In this document: piece after piece, positions 9,801 through 18,199 of the stretch
Layout: each line of letters begins with the position of its first letter
Position numbering within the stretch: position 1 is the stretch's first letter
Program-made: the position numbers and the translations under genes
Notes under the pieces: model-generated
The model's input: only the letters and a program-made list of their open reading frames with translations
Database searches by the model: none
What the model was told of the DNA's origin: nothing
Origin: Bacteroidales bacterium
GTDB lineage: Bacteria; Bacteroidota; Bacteroidia; Bacteroidales; UBA12077
Direction: 5' to 3'
NCBI GenBank assembly: GCA_013138975.1
Contig: WTBR01000095.1
Location: forward strand, 1 to 49,877
DNA: 49,877 bases

Positions 9801-12226
9801 TGTTCAGACCACATGAAAAATCGGATATGCCATTAACTGTAGCACATGGCTTTGCTCCTGTTATGGTTGAAAATACAGACAATAAAATCCCTATAACAAT
9901 TTCGGCAGTTGAGAAATCTGAATCAAATAAAAAACAAACTATAAAAATTAAAGCAAAACCAAATAGTGCTTTAACAATAGCCGTTGTAGATGAAGGTATA
10001 TTGCAAGTTACCGGATTCAGCACTCCTGATCCTTACAATTTCTTTTATCAAAGAAGAGCTTTGGAAGTAAATACCTACGATATTTACCCATTTATTTTTC
10101 CTGAATTAGAAATGATGAAAAGCCACACAGGTGGCGGTGGCCCGGCAGGAGCAAAACGGTTAAATCCATTGCAGAACAAACGCGTAAAACTGGTTTCATT
10201 TTGGAGTGGAATAATTGAAACAAATTCACGTGGCGAAGCTGAGTATGTAATTGACATACCTCAATTTTCAGGAGATTTGCGAATTATGGCTGTAAATTAT
10301 TCTGAAAATAAATTCGGATCTGCATTTGCAAATATGAAAGTAGCCGATCCTATAGTTGTAAGCACAGCTTTACCACGTTTTTTAAGTCCTAAAGATAGTG
10401 TAGAGGTGCCAGTTATTTTAACTAACACAACTGAAAATGCAGCTAAATGTAAAGTAAATATCGAAATTATTGGCCCAATTGAAATTATTGGTAAAAAAAC
10501 AATTACGGTTAATATAGAACCTAATAGTGAGCAAGAAGCTCTATTTAGAGTTTATGCTAAACCTAAAATTGGAGAAGCAAAAATCACCATTAAAGTTGAT
10601 GCCTTAAATAAGGAATTTATTAATGAAACTGATATAACCGTTAGACCTGCATCGCCATTACAAAAACGATTCGATTCTGGTGTAATTGAAGCCGGAAAAA
10701 CGAAAAAATTGAAAATGAATATTGATGATTTTATTGAATCAAGTATTGATAATAAACTTATTGTAAGTAATAATCCGCTAATCCAGTTTACAAATAGTTT
10801 GGATTATTTAGTAAGATATCCATATGGATGTGTCGAACAAACCGTATCAACTGCATTTCCTCAACTATATTTTGATGATCTTATTAATATCACATTTAAG
10901 GAAAAAAGAGCAAAGAATGATGCCGCCCAGAATGTGCAAATAGCTTTAGATAAGATCAAATTAATGCAACTATATAATGGTGGATTAACATATTGGCCGG
11001 GACATGGTTCTGAAAGCTGGTGGGGTTCGGTATATGCTGCCCATTTTGCTTTTGAAGCTAAAAAGGCCGGATATGATGTTGATCAGGAATTTTTAGATCA
11101 TTTATTTAAATATCTAAAAATGAAAATTAGAAAAAAAGAATTTATAACATATTACTATAATTCAACAAGCAAACGTGAAATTGCACCAAAAGAAGTGGCA
11201 TATTCATTGTATGTTTTGGCATTAGCAGGCGAGAAACCAATTTCAACAATGAATTACTACAAAGCAAGATTAAACCAATTGAGTCTTGATGGTAAATATA
11301 TGCTTGCGGCTGCATACGCACTTACAGGCGACACTAAGAAGTATAAAGAAATTCTTCCGAATGCATTTGAAGGCGAAAAATCAAATACATCCTTTGGAGG
11401 AAGTTTTTACTCATACATCCGTGATGAAGCTATTGCATTAAACACATTATTGGAAATTGATCCTACAAATAGTCAAATTGGAGTTATGTCCAAGCATATT
11501 TCTGATTATCTGAAAAACAGAAAATATCTTAACACACAAGAAAGGGCATTTAGTTTTCTGGCAATGGGTAAAATTGCAAAGATTGCAAGCGAAAGTGATA
11601 TAACAGGAACAATAATGTCCAACGGCAAGAAGATTGGTACTTGCTCAAATAGTACAATCACATTAATAACCAAGGAATTAAAAGGCACTAATATTGAAAT
11701 TAGTACCGAAGGGACTGGTCAATTATATTATTTCTGGGAAACCGAAGGGATTAGTGCCAGCGGTAAATACCTGGAAGAAGATAACTATATTCAAGTTAGA
11801 AAAAGTTTTTATGATAGATACGGTCAGAAAATATACAATAACACTTTTAAACAAAATGATCTTGTTCTAGTTGAATTAGCTATTCAAGGATTAACAACAA
11901 CATATGTTGAAAATGTTGTAATATCAGATATTTTACCTGCGGGATTTGAAATTGAAAATCCAAGAATAACAACATTACCTCCGGGAATGTCGTGGCCGCA
12001 CAATAGATCTAATCCTGATTACCAAGACATTCGAGATGATAGGATTAATCTTTTTGTAAATGTTAGAGGGAATTCAAATTATAATAAAACAGCATATTAT
12101 TATTATCTAGTTAGGGCTGTATCAAGAGGTAACTTCCAAATGGGGCCTGTTGGTGCCGATGCAATGTATAACGGAGAATATCATTCGTATAGCGGAGGAG
12201 GGACTATTAAAGTATTGAAAAAATAG
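6812..12226 (+). CDS. Bacterial alpha-2-macroglobulin family lipoprotein
   Basis: An 1804-residue lipoprotein: short hydrophobic signal with TFSC giving lipid-modified Cys19, then a long chain of beta-sandwich macroglobulin domains. An MG2-like segment with GDRDIYRPGE lies near residue 577. A bait-region/A2M_N_2-like part (VDEGILQVTGF) lies near 1055, and the A2M domain (LVSFWSGII) near 1125. The thioester motif GCVEQ is intact with Cys1340 and Gln1343, followed by the alpha-helical thioester domain and a C-terminal beta domain. Family members trap proteases by covalent capture in the periplasm or at the cell surface. The length is close to that of Bacteroidota homologues and longer than E. 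coli YfhM. It diverges from the operon that ends in pbpC, keeping a modified form of the classic gene pair. A hairpin follows the stop at 12249-12300. Confidence 0.92.
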   Translation: MKTKLFTFLVLVLAITFSCSKKDVTVKVVEKNFAEEITVTNSLNFTFNNDLVPDSLVNMWIDDELLKIKPHTEGKFMWTASNKIVFVPAQGFKPATDFTCEITSEVLKYMPDLKLEKDNLFSFHTPYLMVSDVKTNWAMPSNPNESPQVKINIRFNQNITPQEVAEQLEISIDEQTVSFDLVSNEVSNNASFIISDIENEDKDLDAEIKIRKGLGAYNGSIKTTEDFEEDFLIPSPFKLHINDVQSNHDGTDGIITIHTTQEVNIKSIKNFITIDPSIKYTVETFPSYFLIKSNEFSMNHKYELSLKKGLLGKLGGKLKQEYSQPISFGELKPSIQFVNKKEFYVSGNGDKNIEAAIVNVPKVRVKITKVYENNIVSYIKDYNFRSYNNDYDDYYYYDYNRNDNSNLGDVIYEKEIETKTLPRNGNHQLLNLDFEDKLSDYNGIYLIEISSPDNYYLKDKKLISISDIGLIVKEGENTISVFANSIKTAEPLSDVEIKFIGSNNQINSTLKTNAEGIATYEFSELKAPGFKTNLITVQHNNDFNFIPLRNTKVATSRFDVGGNRKNPSGLETFIYGDRDIYRPGETMNISAIIRDYEWKTPGELPVILKIRTPNGKTLKTARKILNKNGAFELQVKLQPTASTGSYSVNIFTSNNVLIGSKRIKVEEFMPDRIKVKVSLNKKEYKPNENINVNFEAVNFFGPPAANRNYQIELSTKRKYFYSKENRGYNYNIEGAEKYFERKYWEGETDEAGKGQQDYKIPISYKNMGVLQSDIFTTVFDETGRPVNRLNNVNIYTQDVFLGIKYQGYYTKTGQPVKIDLIAVDKDGKALDEYKAKVKLIKYEYKTVLSKSGSYFRYRSEKIEKILDLKAIDLKGTSSTYSFIPEFSGNYELRISLPGAQTYVKRNIYAYGWGSTTYSSFQVDNEGQIDIQLDKEKYLVGEKANVILKAPFSGKMLITVETNKVLKHFYVNTDKRAASFELDISEEHIPNVYISATLFRPHEKSDMPLTVAHGFAPVMVENTDNKIPITISAVEKSESNKKQTIKIKAKPNSALTIAVVDEGILQVTGFSTPDPYNFFYQRRALEVNTYDIYPFIFPELEMMKSHTGGGGPAGAKRLNPLQNKRVKLVSFWSGIIETNSRGEAEYVIDIPQFSGDLRIMAVNYSENKFGSAFANMKVADPIVVSTALPRFLSPKDSVEVPVILTNTTENAAKCKVNIEIIGPIEIIGKKTITVNIEPNSEQEALFRVYAKPKIGEAKITIKVDALNKEFINETDITVRPASPLQKRFDSGVIEAGKTKKLKMNIDDFIESSIDNKLIVSNNPLIQFTNSLDYLVRYPYGCVEQTVSTAFPQLYFDDLINITFKEKRAKNDAAQNVQIALDKIKLMQLYNGGLTYWPGHGSESWWGSVYAAHFAFEAKKAGYDVDQEFLDHLFKYLKMKIRKKEFITYYYNSTSKREIAPKEVAYSLYVLALAGEKPISTMNYYKARLNQLSLDGKYMLAAAYALTGDTKKYKEILPNAFEGEKSNTSFGGSFYSYIRDEAIALNTLLEIDPTNSQIGVMSKHISDYLKNRKYLNTQERAFSFLAMGKIAKIASESDITGTIMSNGKKIGTCSNSTITLITKELKGTNIEISTEGTGQLYYFWETEGISASGKYLEEDNYIQVRKSFYDRYGQKIYNNTFKQNDLVLVELAIQGLTTTYVENVVISDILPAGFEIENPRITTLPPGMSWPHNRSNPDYQDIRDDRINLFVNVRGNSNYNKTAYYYYLVRAVSRGNFQMGPVGADAMYNGEYHSYSGGGTIKVLKK

Positions 12227-12248
12227 TCCACATTAAAATACAATACAT

Positions 12249-12300
12249 CGACTGGTTCGGTATGACAATCTTTAAATAAGTTGTCATATTGAGTCGGTCG
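12249..12300. repeat. Imperfect inverted repeat, probable terminator of the macroglobulin gene
   Basis: Left arm CGACTGGTTCGGTATGACAA (12249-12268) and right arm TTGTCATATTGAGTCGGTCG (12281-12300) pair imperfectly over 12 bases, then TTTTTT follows. The arms resemble the core of the CTTCGACAAGCTCAGTGTGACAA repeat family elsewhere in the window, so this may be a diverged copy acting as a terminator. The rest of the gap to 12544 shows no gene I would call. Confidence 0.5.
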
Positions 12301-12544
12301 CTTTTTTCATAAGAACTTCTGATGTTCTTTCTTTTTGAACACATAAATTTATCATATTATCTGCAAAACTATCATTCTCACTTTTAACAAGTTTTAACTT
12401 TATTTGATTTATTATTTTAAAAAAAACTTCGAAATTTGAACCTAATAAAAAGATAAGTGTACAGTTGGAAAAAATCATTATGATTATAATACCCAATTAG
12501 CATTTTAGGTTCAGTTATAATCTATGCAATTATAAAAAGTCAAT

Positions 12545-13138
12545 TTGAGTTTTAATTTTTTCAGACATAAAGAATCTACCGACGAAGAGTTACTTGTTTC
12601 CATAAGTAATGGCAACAGCGACTCTTTTAATGAACTGTATTCTAGATACAAAGATCGTTTGTTATATTATTTTTACAGAATGCTCTTTCAAGATAAAGAA
12701 CTGGCAAAAGACTTTTTACAAGAAATTTTCATTAAAGTTATTAATAAGCCGCATTTGTTTGATCCAAAAATGAAATTCTCTACCTGGATTTTTAGTATTG
12801 CAAACAATATGTGTAAAAATGAATATCGCAGGCAAGAAATCAGGAAAAATACAATTAATTACGAAAACCCTGACATTCTAAACTCTGAAGATTTTATAAA
12901 TACTGATCATGAACCATTAATCAAACTAATTTTTAATCAACTTAATAGCTTTGATGATACACATAAATCGGCATTTTTACTGAAGTATCGCGAAGGATTT
13001 AGTGTTGAGGAAATTAGTGAGATTTTAGAATTGCCAACAGGAACAATAAAATCACGATTGTTTTATACAAGAAAAAAACTTCAGGAGAATATTAAAAAAC
13101 AGCATCCTGAAATCATTGACGAATATAATTTATACTAG
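12545..13138 (+). CDS. ECF-type RNA polymerase sigma factor
   Basis: 197 residues with sigma-70 region 2 (about 15-90, including STWIFSIANNMCKNEYRR) and region 4 helix-turn-helix (about 135-185: FSVEEISEILELPTGTIKSR). The start is a TTG at 12545: no usable ATG precedes it, the upstream ATG at 12523 hits a stop at once, and the next in-frame ATG would cut away half of region 2. The downstream gene starts two bases after the stop and encodes a small membrane protein, so the pair looks like a sigma factor and a membrane-bound partner. The stimulus and target promoters cannot be read from the window. Confidence 0.88.
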   Translation: MSFNFFRHKESTDEELLVSISNGNSDSFNELYSRYKDRLLYYFYRMLFQDKELAKDFLQEIFIKVINKPHLFDPKMKFSTWIFSIANNMCKNEYRRQEIRKNTINYENPDILNSEDFINTDHEPLIKLIFNQLNSFDDTHKSAFLLKYREGFSVEEISEILELPTGTIKSRLFYTRKKLQENIKKQHPEIIDEYNLY

Positions 13139-13139
13139 C

Positions 13140-13490
13140 ATGGATAATTTTGATAAATTTTTAAGCAGTAAATTGAATGATGATAAAATCGAATTTGACA
13201 TTGATAATTCGTCTTTTAATCATTTACATTATATGGTCAATCTGAATTCTACGAAATCAGAAGTCAAAAAAAATTCTATGTTTAGTTTTCTTTCCGATTT
13301 TCTAAGTCCTCAATTTATTGCTGCTAAAATTGCCTTTGTTAGTATTCTATTAATAGTAATGATTGGAAATAATCAAAACACAAGATATAGTAATATCAAT
13401 TTCCAATGTGATTCAACTTATATTCAAAATAACACATCGTTCGATACAATAAATACACACATTCAATATAGTGATTCTTTGTATAGATAA
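13140..13490 (+). CDS. Small single-pass membrane protein, possible sigma-factor partner
   Basis: 116 residues starting at the ATG at 13140, two bases after the sigma-factor stop; an upstream in-frame ATG at 13116 would overlap the sigma gene. There is a charged cytoplasmic N-terminal half, one hydrophobic segment at about residues 60-79 (AAKIAFVSILLIVMIG), and a short polar C-terminal tail. Tight coupling to an ECF sigma gene and this topology suggest an anti-sigma or sensing role. No zinc-binding HxxxCxxC motif or other anti-sigma signature is visible, so the role is inference. Confidence 0.6.
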   Translation: MDNFDKFLSSKLNDDKIEFDIDNSSFNHLHYMVNLNSTKSEVKKNSMFSFLSDFLSPQFIAAKIAFVSILLIVMIGNNQNTRYSNINFQCDSTYIQNNTSFDTINTHIQYSDSLYR

Positions 13491-13840
13491 TAGATTTAAA
13501 ACTGAATCTCCAAATAGCAAAAGACAAAAAAAACAAATAAATTCCAAATTTCAATGTCAAATCACCGATCAGACCTTAGGTAATTTTCCAGCTATCAAAT
13601 CAATACTACACAACTCATTTTGAAAACAAAGAAAATATTTAAAAGGTCTTAGTGTTACTTTGAGAAGCCCTCTAAAAATCTTTGTGGTAAGACTTAAATA
13701 ACTGAACCCCAAAAATCACGACAAATTAATAAATAACGTGAGTTCGATATAATAGTTTTACAGAACCTCATAACAAAGGCATTACCACCTTATTATGAAA
13801 ATGGTTCAAAAAAGGGACTCAATTTTTCAACTAAAAAAAC
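13491..13840. other. Intergenic region, nothing recognised
   Basis: About 350 AT-rich bases between the sigma-factor pair and the secreted-protein gene. I see no ORF, clear hairpin with a T-run, or repeat shared with other spacers. Confidence 0.5.
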
Positions 13841-13848
13841 TAGATTTG
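13841..13848 (+). promoter_or_regulatory. Probable -7 element (TAGATTTG)
   Basis: An exact TAnnTTTG match 29 bases before the ATG at 13878. The bases 19 upstream do not match TTTG, so the promoter is only half supported. Confidence 0.45.
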
Positions 13849-13877
13849 TATTTAACTTAACATCTTTAAAAAAAATT

Positions 13878-14492
13878 ATGAAAAAGATTTATTTGCTAAT
13901 AATATTCATTTTTATTTCTACAATAAATTTACTGTCACAAAACAATTATTCCAAAGGCTATGTTGTAACTTTTAATAAAGACACAATCCACGGTGAAATT
14001 AAACAAACCTCTAACAGTGAAATGTATATTAAAATTTATTTCAAGGATGCCCTTGGAAACCAAAGTGTACTGAATACTAATACTATAATATCATACAAAA
14101 TTGATAATGACTACTATTATAGGAAAATGCATCCTTACTCATATGATTATTACTATTTTTTCAAACTTAAATTTGATGGTAAGATTAAATTATATGAATT
14201 TAGAAAAATTCCTGAAACTATTGAAAGTGGAAATATTAGTTCAGAATATAGCAATGTTAAATCTATAACTACTTACTTTCCTAATTTCGAAAATCAAAAT
14301 ACAATAATATTCCTTGAAAAGGATGATCTAGTCAAATTAGTAGATGGATCAAGATTTAAAAGACAAATAAAGAAATTTGTTAAAGACGATCAAGAAATTA
14401 TAGAAAAGATTGTGGATAAAACGTATAACGAAAGTGAAATTTATTCCTTAGTAAGAAAATACAATGAGAATTATAAAAAGCGCAACTTGTAG
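13878..14492 (+). CDS. Secreted Bacteroidota protein of unknown function
   Basis: 204 residues with a clear signal peptide (MKKIYLLIIFIFIS.., cleavage likely near residues 20-22). The mature part begins KGYVVTFNKDTIHGEI, a motif I associate with many short secreted Bacteroidota proteins of unknown role. The body is beta-rich and Tyr-rich, then ends in a charged helical tail. It stands alone between the sigma-factor pair and a converging peptidase gene. An upstream TAGATTTG box suggests its own promoter, and a strong hairpin overlaps its stop codon. Regulation by the nearby sigma factor is possible but unsupported. Confidence 0.7.
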   Translation: MKKIYLLIIFIFISTINLLSQNNYSKGYVVTFNKDTIHGEIKQTSNSEMYIKIYFKDALGNQSVLNTNTIISYKIDNDYYYRKMHPYSYDYYYFFKLKFDGKIKLYEFRKIPETIESGNISSEYSNVKSITTYFPNFENQNTIIFLEKDDLVKLVDGSRFKRQIKKFVKDDQEIIEKIVDKTYNESEIYSLVRKYNENYKKRNL

Positions 14493-14503
14493 GTTGCGCT
14501 TTT
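14476..14503. terminator. Bidirectional terminator
   Basis: A perfect 11-bp stem AAAAGCGCAAC (14476-14486) / GTTGCGCTTTT (14493-14503) with a six-base loop, overlapping the stop codon at 14490-14492. It has A-rich and T-rich flanks and sits between converging genes, so it can serve both. Confidence 0.85.
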
Positions 14504-14525
14504 AATTTCTAACATATATTATTTT

Positions 14526-16637
14526 CTATTTTAATCCTCTTTTTTCTAATAAAGCATCAATTGATGGTTCTTTACCACGAAATTTTAAATACTGTTCCAT
14601 ACCATCACCCAAATGATTTTCTGATAATACGTGTTTTCTAAACTTAGCAGCTAATTCCTGATTAAATAAATCACCACTCTCTTTAAATGCATTAAAGGCA
14701 TCTGCATCCAGTACTTCAGCCCACAGATAAGCATAATACCCTGCTGAATAACTACTTCCTGTAAATATATGAGCAAAATAGGTGCTTCTATATCTTGGAA
14801 TAATTTCATCAATTAATCCAATTTTATCCATAGCCGCTTTTTCAAAAGCATTTACATCAATATTTTCAGTATTCTTTGTTGTATGCCAATCTAAATCAAG
14901 CAAAGAAGCAGCAACATATTCTACTGTACCAAATCCCTGATTAAAATGTCCACTCTTTTGTATCTTTTCAATTAATTCGTCAGGAATCACTTCACCAGTT
15001 TCATAATGTTTAGCATATTCTTTTAGCACTTCAGCTTCTCCTGCCCAATTTTCCATAACTTGAGATGGCAATTCAACAAAATCTCTGGGAACATCTCTGG
15101 AAGTTCTTCTATATTGTCCGTCAGCAAAGAAATTATGCAATGCATGTCCAAATTCGTGGAAGAAAGTTGTTGTTTCGTCCCAAGATAATAAAGCAGGTTT
15201 ATCTCCTGTAGGGCGTGTGAAATTCTGCACAATATAAACTACAGGATAAATCTTTTTGCCATTTTCATAAGCTCCACTTCTCATTGCACCACACCATGCA
15301 CCACCACTTTTACCTGATCTTGGATGACAATCAATATAAAGAATCGCTACGTGATTATTATCTGCATCCTTAACTTCAAACGCTTCAACTTCTTCATGAT
15401 AAACAGGAATATCTGTTCTCTTTTCAAATTTTAATCCATACAATTTATTAGCAACATGAAAAATTCCTTCTCGCACATTTTCTAAAGCGAAATATGGTTT
15501 AAGTTGTTCTTCATCAAGGTCAAATTTCTGTTTTCTTAATTTCTCTGAATAATACCACCAATCCCACGATTGTAATTTAAAATCACCATTCTCAGAATCA
15601 ATCATCTGTTGCATTTCATCACGTTCTTTCTTTGCAACTTCTAAGGCAGGTTCCCATACTTGATTTAAGAATTTATAGACATTCTCAGGAGTTTTTGCCA
15701 TATTATTATCAATTACATATTCAGCATAATTTCCAAAACCTAATAGTTTAGCTTGATTATCACGTAATTTAACAATATCTGCAATTATATTTTTGTTATC
15801 ATTTTTATTGTTATTATCACCTCTATTATAATACGCTTTATAAATCTGCTCACGAAGGTCTCTTTTTAGCGAGTAAGTTAAAAAAGGAATCCAACTTGGC
15901 TTTTGTAAAGTAAATACCCATTTACCTGCCATGTCATTTTTATTTGCATTTTCTGCAGCAGCCGAAATTACACCATCAGGTAAACCAACTAAATCCTCTT
16001 CGTTTTCAATAACTAATTTATAACCATTTGTTTCAGCCAATAAATTTTCGCTAAAACTTAATGTGAGCATTGATAATTCTTCGTTTATTGCTTTTAACTG
16101 TTCTCTTTGTTCTTCGGGCAATGCAGCTCCATTTCTTTCAAAATCGCAATAGTATTTCTCAACAACTCGTATTTGCTCTTGATTTAACCCTAAGTTTTCT
16201 TTTCTATCGTATACTGATTTTATTCTTGCAAACAATCCTTGATTGAAACCAACCTCATTTCTATGCGCTGACATTATAGGAGTTAATTCACGTGCAATCT
16301 TTTGAAGTGTAGGTGTTGTGTTTGCAGCGTTTAAACTATAAAAAACACTTGCTTTTCTCAAAATCTCTCCAGTCTGATCATAAGGGACAATTGTATTTTC
16401 AAAACTAGCTTCTTCGGAATTATTAACTATAGCTTCAATTTCTGTTTCTGCTTGTTTAATCCCTGCTTTAAAAGCTGGAATAAAATGAGTAGTATCAATT
16501 AAATCAAACGGCGGTACTTGAAAAGGAGTTTTAAATTCAGACAACAAAGGATTTTCGCCTTTTAATTCCTCTACTTGATTTGTACAACTAGAAAATACAA
16601 TTCCTGTTGCAATTACTAATAGTGTGAGTTTTTTCAT
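14526..16637 (-). CDS. dcp: M3 family metallopeptidase, peptidyl-dipeptidase Dcp-like, lipoprotein
   Basis: 703 residues, full length for the family. The N-terminus is a lipoprotein signal (FSSC, Cys18), placing it in the cell envelope. The zinc site is intact: HEFGHALH with His494, Glu495 and His498, and the third ligand Glu522 in DFVELPSQ. The C-terminal YRSTYFAHIF..YSAGYYAYLWAEV stretch matches the substrate-binding region of oligopeptidases and Dcp. It would remove dipeptides from the C-termini of short peptides. It is monocistronic, converging on the secreted-protein gene with which it shares a terminator. Confidence 0.9.
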   Translation of the reverse strand: MKKLTLLVIATGIVFSSCTNQVEELKGENPLLSEFKTPFQVPPFDLIDTTHFIPAFKAGIKQAETEIEAIVNNSEEASFENTIVPYDQTGEILRKASVFYSLNAANTTPTLQKIARELTPIMSAHRNEVGFNQGLFARIKSVYDRKENLGLNQEQIRVVEKYYCDFERNGAALPEEQREQLKAINEELSMLTLSFSENLLAETNGYKLVIENEEDLVGLPDGVISAAAENANKNDMAGKWVFTLQKPSWIPFLTYSLKRDLREQIYKAYYNRGDNNNKNDNKNIIADIVKLRDNQAKLLGFGNYAEYVIDNNMAKTPENVYKFLNQVWEPALEVAKKERDEMQQMIDSENGDFKLQSWDWWYYSEKLRKQKFDLDEEQLKPYFALENVREGIFHVANKLYGLKFEKRTDIPVYHEEVEAFEVKDADNNHVAILYIDCHPRSGKSGGAWCGAMRSGAYENGKKIYPVVYIVQNFTRPTGDKPALLSWDETTTFFHEFGHALHNFFADGQYRRTSRDVPRDFVELPSQVMENWAGEAEVLKEYAKHYETGEVIPDELIEKIQKSGHFNQGFGTVEYVAASLLDLDWHTTKNTENIDVNAFEKAAMDKIGLIDEIIPRYRSTYFAHIFTGSSYSAGYYAYLWAEVLDADAFNAFKESGDLFNQELAAKFRKHVLSENHLGDGMEQYLKFRGKEPSIDALLEKRGLK

Positions 16638-16770
16638 AAGATATGTTTAATAATTAAAGTGTTACAAAATCTGCTAATTTAAAATTTATAAATATAATAT
16701 CATTCAGTTAATTTCAAAACTGTTGTTTAGATACTATTTTTTATTAATGGTTTAACTGAGATTTTGACAT

Positions 16771-16798
16771 AAAAAAAACATCCCGACCCCTCGGGATG
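16771..16798 (-). terminator. Rho-independent terminator
   Basis: The stem CATCCCGA/TCGGGATG (16779-16786 and 16791-16798) with a four-base loop is followed on the minus strand by eight T residues (16778-16771). It ends either the gene at 16934 or the putative small RNA described next. Confidence 0.85.
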
Positions 16799-16857
16799 CT
16801 AACACTCTAATTTATTAACCTTGCTATTACCATGAAGTTCGTAATAGCCACTCTTAT
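16771..16857 (-). ncRNA. Putative ~85-nt small RNA
   Basis: A TATATTTG box at 16871-16864 (minus strand) is followed after about seven bases by ~85 bases with no ORF. They contain a hairpin GCTATTAC/GTAATAGC (plus 16823-16848) and end in the strong terminator at 16771-16798. The bases around -33 do not match well (a TTTG lies 23 rather than 19 bases upstream). It could instead be the structured 3' untranslated region of the gene ending at 16934. Confidence 0.35.
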
Positions 16858-16863
16858 TTGATA

Positions 16864-16871
16864 CAAATATA
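16864..16871 (-). promoter_or_regulatory. Probable -7 element for the small RNA
   Basis: An exact TAnnTTTG match (TATATTTG) on the minus strand, downstream of a complete gene and upstream of a hairpin-terminator unit. The nearest TTTG is 23 bases away, longer than usual. Confidence 0.4.
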
Positions 16872-16933
16872 AAATAATTTTATTTAATAATTACCAAATT
16901 CAACAAAAAAAATTATTTTTTATTTATTCAATT

Positions 16934-17389
16934 TTAATAGCCTATTACCCAAAGTACTTTTTGTTCCTCAATACATTTATCGGTAATTTCTATAAGTCCC
17001 TTATTTACATGAATTAACTTATCTCGGTATGTTTCCCAATTATCCATCCACTGTTTATCTTCAACTAAAAGTTGATCAATAAATTCTTGTCCTAAAAAAA
17101 CTTGATTTAAATGATTCTGAAATTCCTCCAATTTATTAATTGCTTTTAAAACAGCTAATTTATTTATTAACTCATTTCGTAATGGAACAATATTTCGTGA
17201 ATTATACTTAGTTTCTCCAAAGAACTCATACAGATTATTTGCATTTTCAAAACAACTTGCAAACAAATTAAACACCTCACTTTGTGTATATTTCGATTCA
17301 GAATCGCCCTTTATATAATTTTCGTTATCACCTGTTGTGTTTAATTCAACAATATTTAAATACTCTGAACTATATAATTCGATTCTCAT
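16934..17389 (-). CDS. Hypothetical helical protein
   Basis: 151 residues from the ATG at 17389 (MRIELYSS). An in-frame ATG at 17464 would add an unlikely 25-residue hydrophobic extension. There is no signal or membrane segment in the shorter form. The predicted secondary structure is mostly helical, with charged and amphipathic stretches and several Trp in the C-terminal third (KQWMDNWETYRDKLIHV). I do not recognise the family. It is divergent from the DUF554 operon and followed by the small-RNA/terminator unit. Confidence 0.55.
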   Translation of the reverse strand: MRIELYSSEYLNIVELNTTGDNENYIKGDSESKYTQSEVFNLFASCFENANNLYEFFGETKYNSRNIVPLRNELINKLAVLKAINKLEEFQNHLNQVFLGQEFIDQLLVEDKQWMDNWETYRDKLIHVNKGLIEITDKCIEEQKVLWVIGY

Positions 17390-17521
17390 ATTTGTAATAT
17401 ATTTACTAATTAATACGATTCTAAATTTATTAATAATATTGTATAACAACAAAATTAATTTCAAACATTATTAAACATAAAACATTTCAACATACTATCT
17501 TTATCAGAAATATATTAACAA

Positions 17522-18199
17522 ATGACCGGAACCCTAATTAACGCAGCAGCCATAATAATAGGAAGTATTATTGGAATAGGCTTAAATTCAAAGCTTCCGA
17601 AACGATTTATTACAATAGTTTTTCAAGCAATTGGATTATTTACTTTGTTTATTGGCGTTTTTATGTCTTTAAAAACAAATAATATGTTTTTAATGGTAAT
17701 AAGCATCGTTAGCGGCAGTATAATTGGTGAATGGATTAATATTGATAAATATATAAATCGCTTTGGCGAAAATATTAAAAGTAAATTTAAATCCAATAAT
17801 TCAAGATTTTCTGAAGGATTGGTTACAGCATTTCTATTATATTGCATGGGTTCGGTCACCATATTAGGAGCGATAGAAGAAGGCTTGGGTGGTACTCCTA
17901 ATTTATTATTGGCAAAATCTGTATTAGATGGAGTTTCATCAATAGCACTTGCGGCAGCATTAGGTTATGGTGTTGTATTTTCAATAATACCTTTATTAAT
18001 TTATCAAGGTGGATTAACATTATTAGCTACATACTTTGGTGACTTTTTTGCAGAAAGTATTATTAATGAATTAACTGGTATTGGTGGCTTAATGTTAATT
18101 GGCTTAAGTATTAATATTCTTGAAATTAAGCAGTTAAAAATATTAAATATGATTCCTGCTTTAATTATAATTATAGTTTTAGTTTACTTTTTTGGATAA
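17522..18199 (+). CDS. DUF554 family membrane protein
   Basis: 225 residues, about six or seven hydrophobic segments, with the N-terminal TGTLINAAAIIIGSIIG and central AIEEGLGGTPNLLLAKSVLDG motifs typical of DUF554 (YqgA/YdfK). Function is unknown; a transport role is often assumed. It is the first gene of a four-gene operon: its stop codon touches the ATG of the AmgK-like kinase. The link with an amino-sugar recycling operon is worth noting because DUF554 proteins have no assigned substrate. Confidence 0.85.
   Translation: MTGTLINAAAIIIGSIIGIGLNSKLPKRFITIVFQAIGLFTLFIGVFMSLKTNNMFLMVISIVSGSIIGEWINIDKYINRFGENIKSKFKSNNSRFSEGLVTAFLLYCMGSVTILGAIEEGLGGTPNLLLAKSVLDGVSSIALAAALGYGVVFSIIPLLIYQGGLTLLATYFGDFFAESIINELTGIGGLMLIGLSINILEIKQLKILNMIPALIIIIVLVYFFG

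Noticed and set aside
12284..12496. 70-residue minus-strand ORF downstream of the macroglobulin gene
   Set aside because: It overlaps the hairpin region, shows no family resemblance and has low-complexity composition.
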